Shown here: one piece after another, positions 1-7,204 of the stretch
Layout of the letters: the number at the start of each line of letters is the position of its first letter
Position numbering within the stretch: position 1 is the first letter of the stretch
Origin: Candidatus Villigracilis propinquus
GTDB taxonomy: Bacteria; Chloroflexota; Anaerolineae; Anaerolineales; Villigracilaceae
Reading direction: 5' to 3'
Length of the DNA stretch: 16,970 nucleotides
Assembly: GCA_016714565.1 (NCBI GenBank)
Contig: JADKDM010000017.1
Location: 1-16,970 of the forward strand
Position numbers and translations under genes: made by a program
The notes under the pieces: model-generated
Told to the model about the DNA's origin: nothing
The model's database searches: none
The model's input: only the letters and a program-made list of their open reading frames with translations

Positions 1-359
1 CATGAGTTGTCGCTGGTTGTAACAATATACAAAGAGACGAATGTTTCTGGCGAGTGAATGCATTCTTCTGGAGAAACATCTGGATTTGCGTGCTAAACGT
101 TTCAAGTAATGACGCAAATCTGCATTGACCGCTTCCACCGAGTAGGTTTCTTGTTTATCGTTTCGCATTTCATAAGGAGCTCCATAATACAAGGTATCAT
201 AGCCTGGGAAAGCATCGCTGTAATACTGCTTGGCTTGTGGAGCTCGTTCCAAACAAGCTTGCAGTGCCTCTGTTGTTCTATGCGCTACAACATCCCAACT
301 CAAGACACAATGCGTGTCGCGATCCACTATCGTCAGAACGTAGACTTCGTTTTTTTCTC
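1..359 (-). CDS. IS1-family transposase catalytic part (InsB-like), reached by -1 frameshift, partial
   Basis: Reading in the -1 frame from the A7 run gives an open frame without stop to the window edge. It carries the IS1 DDE catalytic residues: Asp in VLTIVDRDTH, Asp in YYSDAFPGYD and Glu in VEAVNADLRHYLKRL, followed by ARNIRLFVYCYNQRQL, typical of the IS1 C-terminus. It cannot start on its own in a sensible place, so it is expected to be made only as a fusion with the upstream zinc-ribbon part. The final residues lie outside the window. All three catalytic residues are present, so the element could be active if the frameshift is programmed. Confidence 0.8.
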
Positions 360-683
360 TCCAACAAAGGTATAGAGCTCGTCCAGTTCTGCCTTCCTGA
401 CTTTGTTGGGCAGAGGCGCGGGAGGCAGTTTGCTAGTGTACCGGTTTACCCAATTGACTACACTTTGTGGATTGATCTTCAGCACGCGCGCAATTGAACG
501 ATAGCTGCTGCCTTCCACATACATGCGGATTGCCAACAGACGCATGTCAGCCGAATATCCGTTTTCTTTCGGCTCAGGCGTATAAACTGCACCACACTCA
601 TTGCATTTATACTTTTGACTACCTGAGCCATTTAGACCGTTTTTCACTTGCCGCTGAACTGATTTACACTTTGGACATTTCAT
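333..683 (-). CDS. IS1-family transposase N-terminal part (InsA-like)
   Basis: A protein of 116 residues that binds the insertion-sequence ends. It has a zinc ribbon with Cys3, Cys6, Cys27 and Cys30 (CPKC and CNEC pairs), then a helix-turn-helix at about residues 46-81 containing SSYRSIARVLKINPQSVVNW. The final stretch, ELYTFVGEKK, is the beginning of the InsB catalytic domain, which continues in the -1 frame. The zero frame stops at 333 soon after a run of seven A (plus positions 350-356). In IS1, InsA alone represses transposition and the frameshifted fusion is the transposase; the same logic is likely here. The ATG at 683 has no strong ribosome binding site. Confidence 0.85.
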   Translation of the reverse strand: MKCPKCKSVQRQVKNGLNGSGSQKYKCNECGAVYTPEPKENGYSADMRLLAIRMYVEGSSYRSIARVLKINPQSVVNWVNRYTSKLPPAPLPNKVRKAELDELYTFVGEKKTKSTF

Positions 684-810
684 CTTTCTATTTTATATCA
701 CTTTGATCTTACACTCCTTTGAAAAATTGTGGGGTGAATAATGTCATTTTTTAGTCGTTAGAGGTGATTAATTTCAGCAACAAAACGGCCTGAAAACACC
801 CGGAAACTTG
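684..810. other. AT-rich spacer holding one IS1 end
   Basis: This spacer lies between the insertion-sequence transposase start and the stop of the broken glycosyltransferase-like gene. It should contain the IS1-family terminal repeat and the transposase promoter. I see no gene and no clear terminator hairpin for the minus-strand gene that ends at 811. Confidence 0.5.
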
Positions 811-2662
811 CTAAAGCTGGGTTTCGTCCCATTGCCCGCAAAGGGAAACAAGAAGTTGTCCAGGACTTGGTAACTCATCTGTCGCGATAATAATAAGCGC
901 TTCAGTGTTTGTCTCGTGATCGAGCGTGTAGAAGAGAGTACTTGGAGTAATAGACTCCATGGCTTTTATAAGATTATTATCTGCAAGGTTATGAGCATTT
1001 CTCCGAAAATTGCTGCTGTGAAAATTTGGCATCCAATCCAGGAAAACGATATTCTCCTTTGTGACATTGACATAGGTGCCCGGATCGTATTGAATAGTGA
1101 TCATGGTCATTTCAGATGGACACGATGCGGCTTTTATAATAGGAGAATGACCATTTATCTTTATCAATGCCGGTGCAGCCAAAAGCACCGCAAGAAAAAT
1201 ACGCAAAACTGGACAGCTGAGTCGATGTTTGTACTTCAGGCATGTTTTCGGAAGTAGGCGGAAGTTGAACTTGTCACGAATATATGCGACACCTAAGGCA
1301 GGCAGAAGACCAAAAAATTGGAATAGTTGCAGCATAAAGCCGGACACGATATGCATCCGTTGGAGGCACGAAAGGCACAGAGATTAAAATACCCAGGGCA
1401 GCCAAAGAAACCAGGCTTGCAAATTCATCTTTGCGATCTATAAACCATTTAATGAATCCCATTGCGCAAAGGAAATACATACCCCAGCGTGTGATCTCGT
1501 TGATGTAATAATTTCCCCCGGCGGCAAATGAATAGGCGTTGTACCATGAGCTCGAAAAGAACGCCCCCCAATACTTGAACGCTCCTTTAATAAGCAAAGA
1601 CGGGTTTTGAAAATTAAGTTCATTGCAAGTTTATAGATGGCGTGATTCTGCTCTTGTATCCCAAGGAGAATACTTCAGGATGCACTTCGTGAATATAGGT
1701 CCAGGAATTTCCACCCGATACCAACCCATAAAAGCCCATGAAAAATTGGAGAATGCAACTTTGTTTGGCCCGGCTAAAACGGATATCATTATGTTGTTTA
1801 TAAAAAACACAGATGCGATCAATGCTGATCCTGTGATAAAAAATTGAATTGAATATTTTTTATCACCCCGAAAATACCATGCGCCCCATAAAAGAAATGC
1901 GGGCAGAACGAACATTGGACCGGGGCGTATGTTTAAGGCAAAGGTAGCCAGAACCAGCCCCAATAACGCCACCCTTTCCTTATTGATGTACTTGCCCTGC
2001 CAGAGAAGCGCTATTCCCAACAAGCTTACTGTGACCCCGAGCGATTCCGATAAAGTTGTGCCGCTGTGGTGACGAAAATATAAAAACATCAGGATCAGGA
2101 AAATGATCGCAGGTTCTGTTCCATGAGTTTTTTGGATTTCCCCTTGTAGGCAATATAAGATGCGATCCCCATTAACCGTCAAAATCCCCAGAGCAGACAT
2201 GAGATTGCGCCCTGTAATGCTCAAAGAAGGCAAGGAATCCAGGGAAAAATGGACGCATGGCCGAAAAGCTGGAAATACCCGCCCCGTTAAGGATGCGCAG
2301 CGCATCAATATAATAATTTGTGGCATCGCTTACTGGGATAAGCCCGCTAATGAGAATGGACTGTGTATGACCTGAAACCCATGCTCCTGCCAAAAGGCAA
2401 TGCAAATAAAATCATGATGGCGGTCAGACCGATGAGGTGCCCGATTTTCCTGGGATTCTATAGATCCCATACATGACAAAGAGTGGTAATAAGGATTATC
2501 ACTCCAAAACTCGTGCGCAGAGACACACTCAATTGTCGCAGAGAAACTTGGCGAACGGTTTTCAAGAACAAAGGTGTAAAAAAGAATGGAAACGGTCAAG
2601 CACATGATCTGCCATGTGTAGGATTGAATCTGATTGGTTGACGCGAACGATTTATTTTTCAT
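811..2662 (-). pseudogene. Glycosyltransferase-like multi-span membrane protein (GT-C type), frameshifted
   Basis: One gene of about 615 codons broken into at least six frame segments. Segments joined in order read: an N-terminal span (QIMCLTVSILFYTFVLENRS), then ISGLIPVSDATNYYIDALRI and a loop with MRPFFPGF, then many hydrophobic spans to about plus position 1300, and a soluble C-terminal tail of about 170 residues ending DETQL. An early extracytoplasmic Asp followed by an RP loop and repeated spans is the layout of GT-C lipid-linked sugar transferases (PMT/ArnT-like). The donor and acceptor cannot be told. The gene begins 46 bases after the MFS gene stop and may share its transcript. Breaks sit near 2490, 2420, 2240, 2160, 1710, 1605 and 1310. 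Sequence error and true decay are both possible. Confidence 0.6.
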
Positions 2663-2708
2663 ATTTAAGTATGAAGATTATACACGTATCAGTTCATCCC
2701 AAAAAGTA

Positions 2709-3980
2709 CTACGACTTGGTCGTCTCGCTGGCCTTAATCTGCCCATGATTTTTTTCAATATTAATGATCGCAGGGATAAAGAAGCTGCCCACCCCGATCA
2801 CCAAATTCAAAATACCCGCGATCCAAAACCAGGTCTGGTAGCTGGTCGCATCGGTGATCGGCCCAGCCATGATCAAACTGAGCGGCATCATCGCCTGCGC
2901 CACGCTGCTGACAAGTGACATCACCCGTCCCTGCATATTCGGCTCGATCAGCGTCTGGAACAGCGCATGGATGGGGCCGTTCGCCATCGGCATCATGAAC
3001 CCGATCAGAAACATCCCTGCAACCATGACCCAGAATTTATCCGCAGGCGCAATTGCAATAGCCAGGATCGCAAAGCTGAACATGATGATGCCCGAGAGCG
3101 AGGTCATGATCTTCTTTTTGAACCCACCCCAAACGCTCAGGGTGATCCCGCCTGCGATCATTCCCACACCAAAGAAGGAATCGAGGCTGCCGAGTTCCAG
3201 CGCGCCCTTTCCGAAATATTTAGTCACAAGCAGCGGTGTGAGTGCCGTGGTGGGGCCAAGTAAAAAGTTCAGCATGGTTGCCATCAAACCCATCATCAAC
3301 AGCCCGGGCCATGAAACCATATATTTGACTCCCGCGCCCATGTCCTGCATAAAACTTTTCTTCGGCGCAGACTCGTGATGTTCCTCCTGCTTCGGCTGCG
3401 GGACGGAGTAGAACAGCAGGGGAGTGATGCCCATCACCGCAGTGACCACATCGATCATCAGCATATTTTCTGTTGCCATCACTGCCACGAGCAGCGCGCC
3501 CACAGGTGGAGCCACAATGCTGACCAGTCCTTGCATGGTTTGGTTCGCACCTGACACGCGCGAAAGTTGTTCCTTCGGAACCATCAGCGAGGTAGATGCT
3601 GACATGGCTGGATAATGGAAAGCCCCACCCGCAGAGCGGATCGCAGAGATCAAATAGATGTGCCAAATTTCCACTTTGCCCGACCAGAATAGATACGCGA
3701 GAAGAAGCGTGAAGATCGCAATCGTCGCATCCGAAAAGATCATGATCAGGCGGCGATTCCCACGATCCACAACTGTTCCCGCAATCGGCCCCAATAAAAT
3801 TTGAGGCAGCATCGCAAACAGTGAAGCCGTTGCCAGCACCGTTGCTGAACCTGTCTTCTGCGTCAGATACCAGATCAACGCAAACTGCACCAGCGACGAA
3901 CCGAACAGCGAAAACGCCTGCCCCGTAAAGATCGTAAAGAACCGAACTGCCCAATTTTTAGGTAAAGTTTCTTCCATCAT
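2709..3980 (-). CDS. MFS drug-efflux type transporter (DHA3/MefA-like)
   Basis: An intact 423-residue membrane protein of the major facilitator superfamily. The N-terminus RFFTIFTGQAFSLFGSSLVQ is typical of the MefA/enterobactin-exporter (MFS_3) group, and the loop 2-3 motif A appears as GPIAGTVVDRGNRR (about residues 64-77). About twelve hydrophobic spans cover the length, with a central charged loop (QPKQEEHHESAPKKSF) between the halves. Members export macrolides, siderophores or other small amphipathic compounds by proton exchange; the substrate is unknown here. Its ATG overlaps the stop of the regulator gene upstream (ATGA), so the two are almost certainly co-translated. A second ATG three bases downstream is an equally possible start. 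Confidence 0.9.
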   Translation of the reverse strand: MMEETLPKNWAVRFFTIFTGQAFSLFGSSLVQFALIWYLTQKTGSATVLATASLFAMLPQILLGPIAGTVVDRGNRRLIMIFSDATIAIFTLLLAYLFWSGKVEIWHIYLISAIRSAGGAFHYPAMSASTSLMVPKEQLSRVSGANQTMQGLVSIVAPPVGALLVAVMATENMLMIDVVTAVMGITPLLFYSVPQPKQEEHHESAPKKSFMQDMGAGVKYMVSWPGLLMMGLMATMLNFLLGPTTALTPLLVTKYFGKGALELGSLDSFFGVGMIAGGITLSVWGGFKKKIMTSLSGIIMFSFAILAIAIAPADKFWVMVAGMFLIGFMMPMANGPIHALFQTLIEPNMQGRVMSLVSSVAQAMMPLSLIMAGPITDATSYQTWFWIAGILNLVIGVGSFFIPAIINIEKNHGQIKASETTKS

Positions 3981-4369
3981 TTTATTTTTCCTGACTTTGT
4001 CAACGCCGCCTTCACCGCGTCACTCGCCTGAAAAATCCCATACACCTTGATCGACTCAACCACCTCGTCCGCCAGCGCCACGGGCACATCGCTGGAGATG
4101 TTGTATACTCCCACAATGCTGATCTTGATCTTTTCGCCCTTCGCCTTGTAGCGCTCAAAATCCGCGAGGTTGTGGTTGAACGCCCCCACGCCATACGACT
4201 GCCGCGTAATAGACTGCTGCACCTCGACCGTGTGCTTATCCAGTTGCGCACGGATCGCCGAGCGGATAAAATCCGTGCGGTTGGAGTAGTGGCCCTGCTC
4301 CACAAGCAGGTCGATCTTCCCAAGGTCCACAGCTCCCAAATTGATCGTGATTTTCTCAGTATCTGCCAT
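3977..4369 (-). CDS. Ribbon-helix-helix (CopG-like) transcriptional regulator
   Basis: A 130-residue protein whose first 45 residues form a ribbon-helix-helix DNA-binding unit: a strand KITINL, a helix, then the turn GHYSNRTDFIRSAIRAQL. The remaining roughly 85 residues (IKISIVGVYNISSDVP, then VVESIKVYGIFQASDAVKAAL) form a second domain I do not recognise; it lacks the His/Cys set expected of a NikR nickel sensor. The start at 4369 is chosen because AAGGAG lies about nine bases upstream, while the ATG nine bases earlier abuts that site and the longer frame to 4651 runs antisense into the neighbouring gene. It precedes the MFS exporter with a four-base overlap and probably controls it. The palindrome at 4394-4411 is the likely target. 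Confidence 0.85.
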   Translation of the reverse strand: MADTEKITINLGAVDLGKIDLLVEQGHYSNRTDFIRSAIRAQLDKHTVEVQQSITRQSYGVGAFNHNLADFERYKAKGEKIKISIVGVYNISSDVPVALADEVVESIKVYGIFQASDAVKAALTKSGKIK

Positions 4370-4393
4370 TTTTACCATCTCCTTGTCAGGGTG

Positions 4394-4411
4394 ACCATCC
4401 ATGTGGATGGT
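4394..4411. promoter_or_regulatory. Palindromic operator candidate between divergent genes
   Basis: The sequence ACCATCCA-TG-TGGATGGT is an exact inverted repeat with eight-base arms and a two-base centre. It lies 25 bases upstream of the regulator start codon on the minus strand and 95 bases upstream of the CMD-family start on the plus strand. Ribbon-helix-helix dimers bind symmetric sites of this size, often in their own promoters. Binding by this regulator is inferred; no clear -10/-35 pair could be assigned. Confidence 0.55.
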
Positions 4412-4505
4412 AAACCGCCTCTTTCCTAGCCGATACTTGCTCAAAAACCTCAAAAATTCGCCACCCCGATTCATTTTCCTGCTCAACCAAAACCCAAGGA
4501 GTCTC

Positions 4506-5051
4506 ATGCAAGCCTTCATCGAACAACCAAAAAGAATTCCATTCTTCCTGAAGATCGGCATTTGGTTTTCTGAACGAATCACAGGCAAGACCATGCTGCC
4601 CGCCCGCATCCTGGCATGGTATCCCAAAGCCGCCATCGGCTCTGGCATCATGGAAGCCCTCGTCGCCCACGAAGACGGCGAAATGGATCAGCGCATCCTC
4701 AAGCTCATCCGCATGACCGCCTCCCACGCCGCCGCCTGTCCCTTCTGCATTGACATGAATTCCCACGAACATCTCCAGCATGGCATCACAGACGAAGAAG
4801 CCGCCTCCCTGCGCGGAGATTATGAAAGCGTCAGCACTTTTTCAGAACGTGAAAAATTGGCGATTGCCTACACCCGTGTCATCTCGCAGACCCCGCTGAA
4901 GTTTTATCCCGAGCTTGTTGATAAAGTAAAAGCCGCTTTCACCGAACGCGAATTCGTCATCCTCGCCAGCACCGCTGCACAAGTTAATTACTGGGCGCGC
5001 TTGATCCAGGCACTTGGCATCCCGCCTGCGGGGTTTGGCGAAAATAACTAA
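4506..5051 (+). CDS. Carboxymuconolactone decarboxylase / AhpD-like family protein
   Basis: An intact 181-residue cytoplasmic protein. The start at 4506 is set by AAGGAG five bases upstream; the longer frame to 4401 would begin inside the palindrome. The core motif is ASHAAACPFCIDMNSHEH, with the redox pair Cys78 and Cys81 characteristic of the AhpD/peroxidase-related branch (PF02627). The His usually found four residues after the second Cys is Asn85 here, with His87 and His89 nearby, so proton relay may differ from AhpD. Helices LKLIRMTAS and REKLAIAYTRVIS match the fold. The family detoxifies peroxides or acts on aromatic lactones; which applies is unknown. It is divergent from the regulator-exporter pair and may share its operator. 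Confidence 0.85.
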   Translation: MQAFIEQPKRIPFFLKIGIWFSERITGKTMLPARILAWYPKAAIGSGIMEALVAHEDGEMDQRILKLIRMTASHAAACPFCIDMNSHEHLQHGITDEEAASLRGDYESVSTFSEREKLAIAYTRVISQTPLKFYPELVDKVKAAFTEREFVILASTAAQVNYWARLIQALGIPPAGFGENN

Positions 5052-5105
5052 ACTCGAAATTCCATTTGTAGGCGTTTGGATTTTTTTGAACACTCTAAAT
5101 GGTAC

Positions 5106-5134
5106 AAAGACCTTCGGTTTGACGAAGGTCTTTT
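5106..5134 (+). terminator. Rho-independent terminator after the CMD-family gene
   Basis: An eleven-base perfect stem, AAAGACCTTCG with CGAAGGTCTTT and a six-base loop, ends in a short T run. It begins 54 bases after the CMD-family stop and separates that gene from the insertion-sequence remnant. Confidence 0.85.
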
Positions 5135-5154
5135 GTGTGTCGTTATTTGGGTTT

Positions 5155-5979
5155 ACGAGTTCAGGATAAGAGGCTCAATGGGATAAACTTGGATTTGCGA
5201 AAACAAGAATTCCAAGGAGCCCCTCATGGACAGTCTAACTGAATTGTTTTGTGATGTCGATGATTTTTGCCAAGTCTTCGTGCCTATCTGGCAGAAGCAG
5301 ATGCTTTCCGAAGGTGAAATTCAGCGCCAGCGTGAGAGAAGGTTGAGTATCAGTGAGATCATGACAATCTTGATACATTTTCATCAATCTCATTATCGCA
5401 ATTTCAAGGCATACTATACTGGGTATGTCATGGAACGACTGCGAAAGGAGTTCCCGGGCTTGGTGAGTTACAACCGTTTTGTGGAGTTCATTCCTTCGAT
5501 CCTGCTGGCCTTAAGTGTCTATTTGCGTACTTCCTGTTTGGGTATATGCCAGGTATTTCTTTCATGGATTCACTGCTTTGTGGTTTGTAAAACCAGGATC
5601 CCTCCCAGGTTTTCGCTGGTCTGGCCGAGAGGAAAAACTTCCAGGGCTGGTTTTTGGCTCAAGTGCATTTGGTTTTCAGCCGTGGCAAACTGCTCAATCT
5701 CATGCTCACCCGAAATGTCGATGATCGCAAGCCAGTTCCTCGGATAGTTCGTAAACTCTTTGGTAAGTTATTTGCAGACAAAGGATATATTTCCAAGTCG
5801 CTCCACGAAGAACTGTTGCGCACATTCAATGTTCAGCTCGTGACTGGCATCCGTTCCAACATGAAGAATATGCTCATGCCGTTGATGGATAAAATCCTGC
5901 TTCGCAAGCGGGCTATTGTCGTCAACCCAAGAAGCCATCTCTCAAGCTCGGCACTCTGCCTGCTGGTGGAACTCGTTAG
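5155..5979 (+). mobile_element. IS982-family element remnant
   Basis: A degraded IS982-family insertion sequence around the transposase remnant. A short inverted repeat, ACGAGTTC at 5155-5162 and GAACTCGT at 5969-5976, flanks the coding part and may be the inner portion of the terminal repeats; outer ends and target duplications are not recognised. The right copy overlaps the transposase stop codon region. Element limits are therefore tentative. Confidence 0.55.
5226..5979 (+). pseudogene. IS982-family transposase, frameshifted and internally deleted
   Basis: The ATG at 5226 follows AAGGAG and opens a typical IS982 N-terminus: SLTELFCDVDDFCQVF, then LSISEIMTILIHFHQSHYRN. Near 5540 the frame shifts to one giving ISFMDS (first catalytic Asp), then VHLVFSRGKLLNLML, NVDDRKPVP (second Asp) and LFADKGYISKSLHEELL, up to ILLRKRAIV. 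Family members continue with the third catalytic acidic residue and a span of about 40 residues. Here the sequence instead jumps straight to the C-terminal tail QPKKPSLKLGTLPAGGTR in a third frame, stopping at 5977-5979. An in-frame stop also interrupts the piece near 5580. The enzyme as written lacks its last catalytic region and cannot be active. Confidence 0.8.
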
Positions 5980-6275
5980 TTTACGGTTGGGCGGCGCGCA
6001 GGTAACTGCTCTGGCAACAGTTGCCGGATCAAACCATATCGACAGGAATTAGCGGGAGTGCGCATCCGCCGCCAGTGGACGGGTTCTACATATCCGCATC
6101 CATCGGGTATTAGAACTTCACAACGGGTTCATTACCGGTGGGTTGATATCCGACTGCCATACGGCAGGGAACTATCGATCGTACACTTCCTTGATGGGGT
6201 AAAAGTACTCAAGGCCTCTGTCTGCGCGCCGCCTGTTCATGAGAGAATTGATCATTGAGGTCGAATAAGGTTGGG
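5980..6275. other. Stretch with no recognised gene
   Basis: Between the IS982 remnant and the broken secreted-protein gene no open frame on either strand resembles a known family. Only fragments of under 70 residues occur. Codon texture suggests former or error-broken coding sequence, but I cannot assign it. Confidence 0.4.
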
Positions 6276-7049
6276 TCAAGGAGGTGCCAGCCCCATATTG
6301 ATGAGATACTTTTGAATCCCAACACGGACTTTTTCACGGCGTTTCCACAAATTGGCGTCACTTGGAGAATGGGACCATGAGCATCGTATCATCACCTGCC
6401 TGGTCAAATACAGGGGTTTCAAAACCTCTCCTTGCACGGGATGTTCGTCTGTAAGGGTGGGCATCTCACCGCCAACATCTTGATTTGCGTCCTCAAAATT
6501 TGCACGCCTTCTCCCAATCTGTGGAAGCGGGGTTGGAGACGATAACCAGCCAGTCGCCTTTACCGTCAAAGTGGTATCAAGTTCGAGTGCATATTTTCCG
6601 AGAGAACATTGCTGGCGTCGGGTGCTTGAATTTCGATCGTGCCGAAGATCCAAATGTCATCCTCAGAAACAAGGTGTCCACGATATCTAGCTGGGAGAAA
6701 TAACGTCCATGGTGTTCGCGTTGAAGGGGCGTTCAAAACGTCCAAGGTGAACCGATCCCGCCAATGGTGGTCTTGTTTTCGAGAATAGTAGAAGGTCGAA
6801 ATCTCCTGCTTGTCCGCTGCGTTTTTCCGGCAGACCAACAGGAATAGTTTGGTGCTGGATTGAGGGTGCAGAGATTTCTGTGGGCGGAGCGCTTACTTCG
6901 GTGGCTGCTTCGGTAGCTGCTTCAGTAGCCAACTCAGTGGCTATGGCGGTGGCAGGGACTTCGGTTGCGTCTGAAGCGCCGGGGAAGACTATGCAAGGAT
7001 GATGATCGTTGCACCTAACATGATCTGGCGGTCAAATTTTGTTGTTCAT
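6276..7049 (-). pseudogene. Secreted or membrane-anchored protein of unknown function, frameshifted
   Basis: The ATG at 7049 has AAGGAG six bases upstream and begins a signal-like segment, FDRQIMLGATIIILA, but a frameshift after four codons and a stop soon after break it. Frames then give a linker rich in Ala, Thr and Glu (TELATEAATEAATEVSAPPT), similar to surface-protein linkers in this window, and a globular part. The globular part can be pieced together from three frames: DDIWIFGTIEIQAPDASNVL, GKYALELDTTFDGKGDWLVI, VSNPASTDWEKACKF, and a tail VRVGIQKYLINMGLAPP before the stop at 6276. I do not recognise the fold. It follows the lytic transglycosylase gene but is separated from it by a terminator, with an AT-rich likely promoter at 7050-7160. 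Confidence 0.5.
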
Positions 7050-7161
7050 AATTACTCCTTAATAAAGATGTTATACATTCATGGCCAATATTGTTATTTG
7101 GTATATGACATATTAGTACCTTTAGTACTTATGTATGATTTGCGACACCTTTTGGAACAAC
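7050..7161 (-). promoter_or_regulatory. AT-rich leader of the secreted-protein gene
   Basis: This stretch between the terminator at 7162-7190 and the start codon at 7049 is much richer in A and T than the flanks and should hold the promoter. It contains TTAGTAC twice in the same direction, nine bases apart (7113-7119 and 7122-7128), which also gives a small AGTAC/GTACT dyad. A convincing -35/-10 pair with normal spacing was not found. Confidence 0.35.
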
Positions 7162-7190
7162 AAAAAGCCATCAATTTTTCGATGGCTTTT
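7162..7190 (-). terminator. Rho-independent terminator of the lytic transglycosylase gene
   Basis: Read on the minus strand, a ten-base stem AAAAGCCATC/GATGGCTTTT with an eight-base loop is followed by a T run. It lies 15 bases after the transglycosylase stop at 7205. Confidence 0.85.
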
Positions 7191-7204
7191 GAAGAACTGC
7201 AAAG

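Larger units (their letters stand above)
1..735 (-). mobile_element. IS1-family insertion sequence, partial
   Basis: The element holds a two-part transposase read on the minus strand: a zinc-ribbon/helix-turn-helix N-terminal part and a DDE catalytic part in the -1 frame, the IS1 InsA/InsB arrangement. It is cut by the left window edge, so the second terminal repeat cannot be seen. The end near the start codon is not firmly placed. A candidate terminal sequence on the minus strand is GGAGTGTAAGATCAAAGTG, about 20-45 bases upstream of the start codon; without the other end this cannot be tested. The right boundary given here is approximate. Confidence 0.75.

Noticed and set aside
2854..3378. 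Open frame of 174 codons on the plus strand
   Set aside because: Antisense to the intact MFS transporter and without family resemblance.
3220..3954. Open frame of 244 codons on the minus strand
   Set aside because: Shifted frame of the MFS gene, Cys- and Gly-rich translation with no domain; the 423-residue frame is clearly the real one.
4370..4651. Extended N-terminus for the ribbon-helix-helix regulator
   Set aside because: The extension is antisense to the CMD-family gene, crosses the palindrome, and the ribosome binding site supports the start at 4369.
6058..6258. Short plus-strand frame after the IS982 remnant
   Set aside because: No ribosome binding site, no domain and located in an error-rich stretch.
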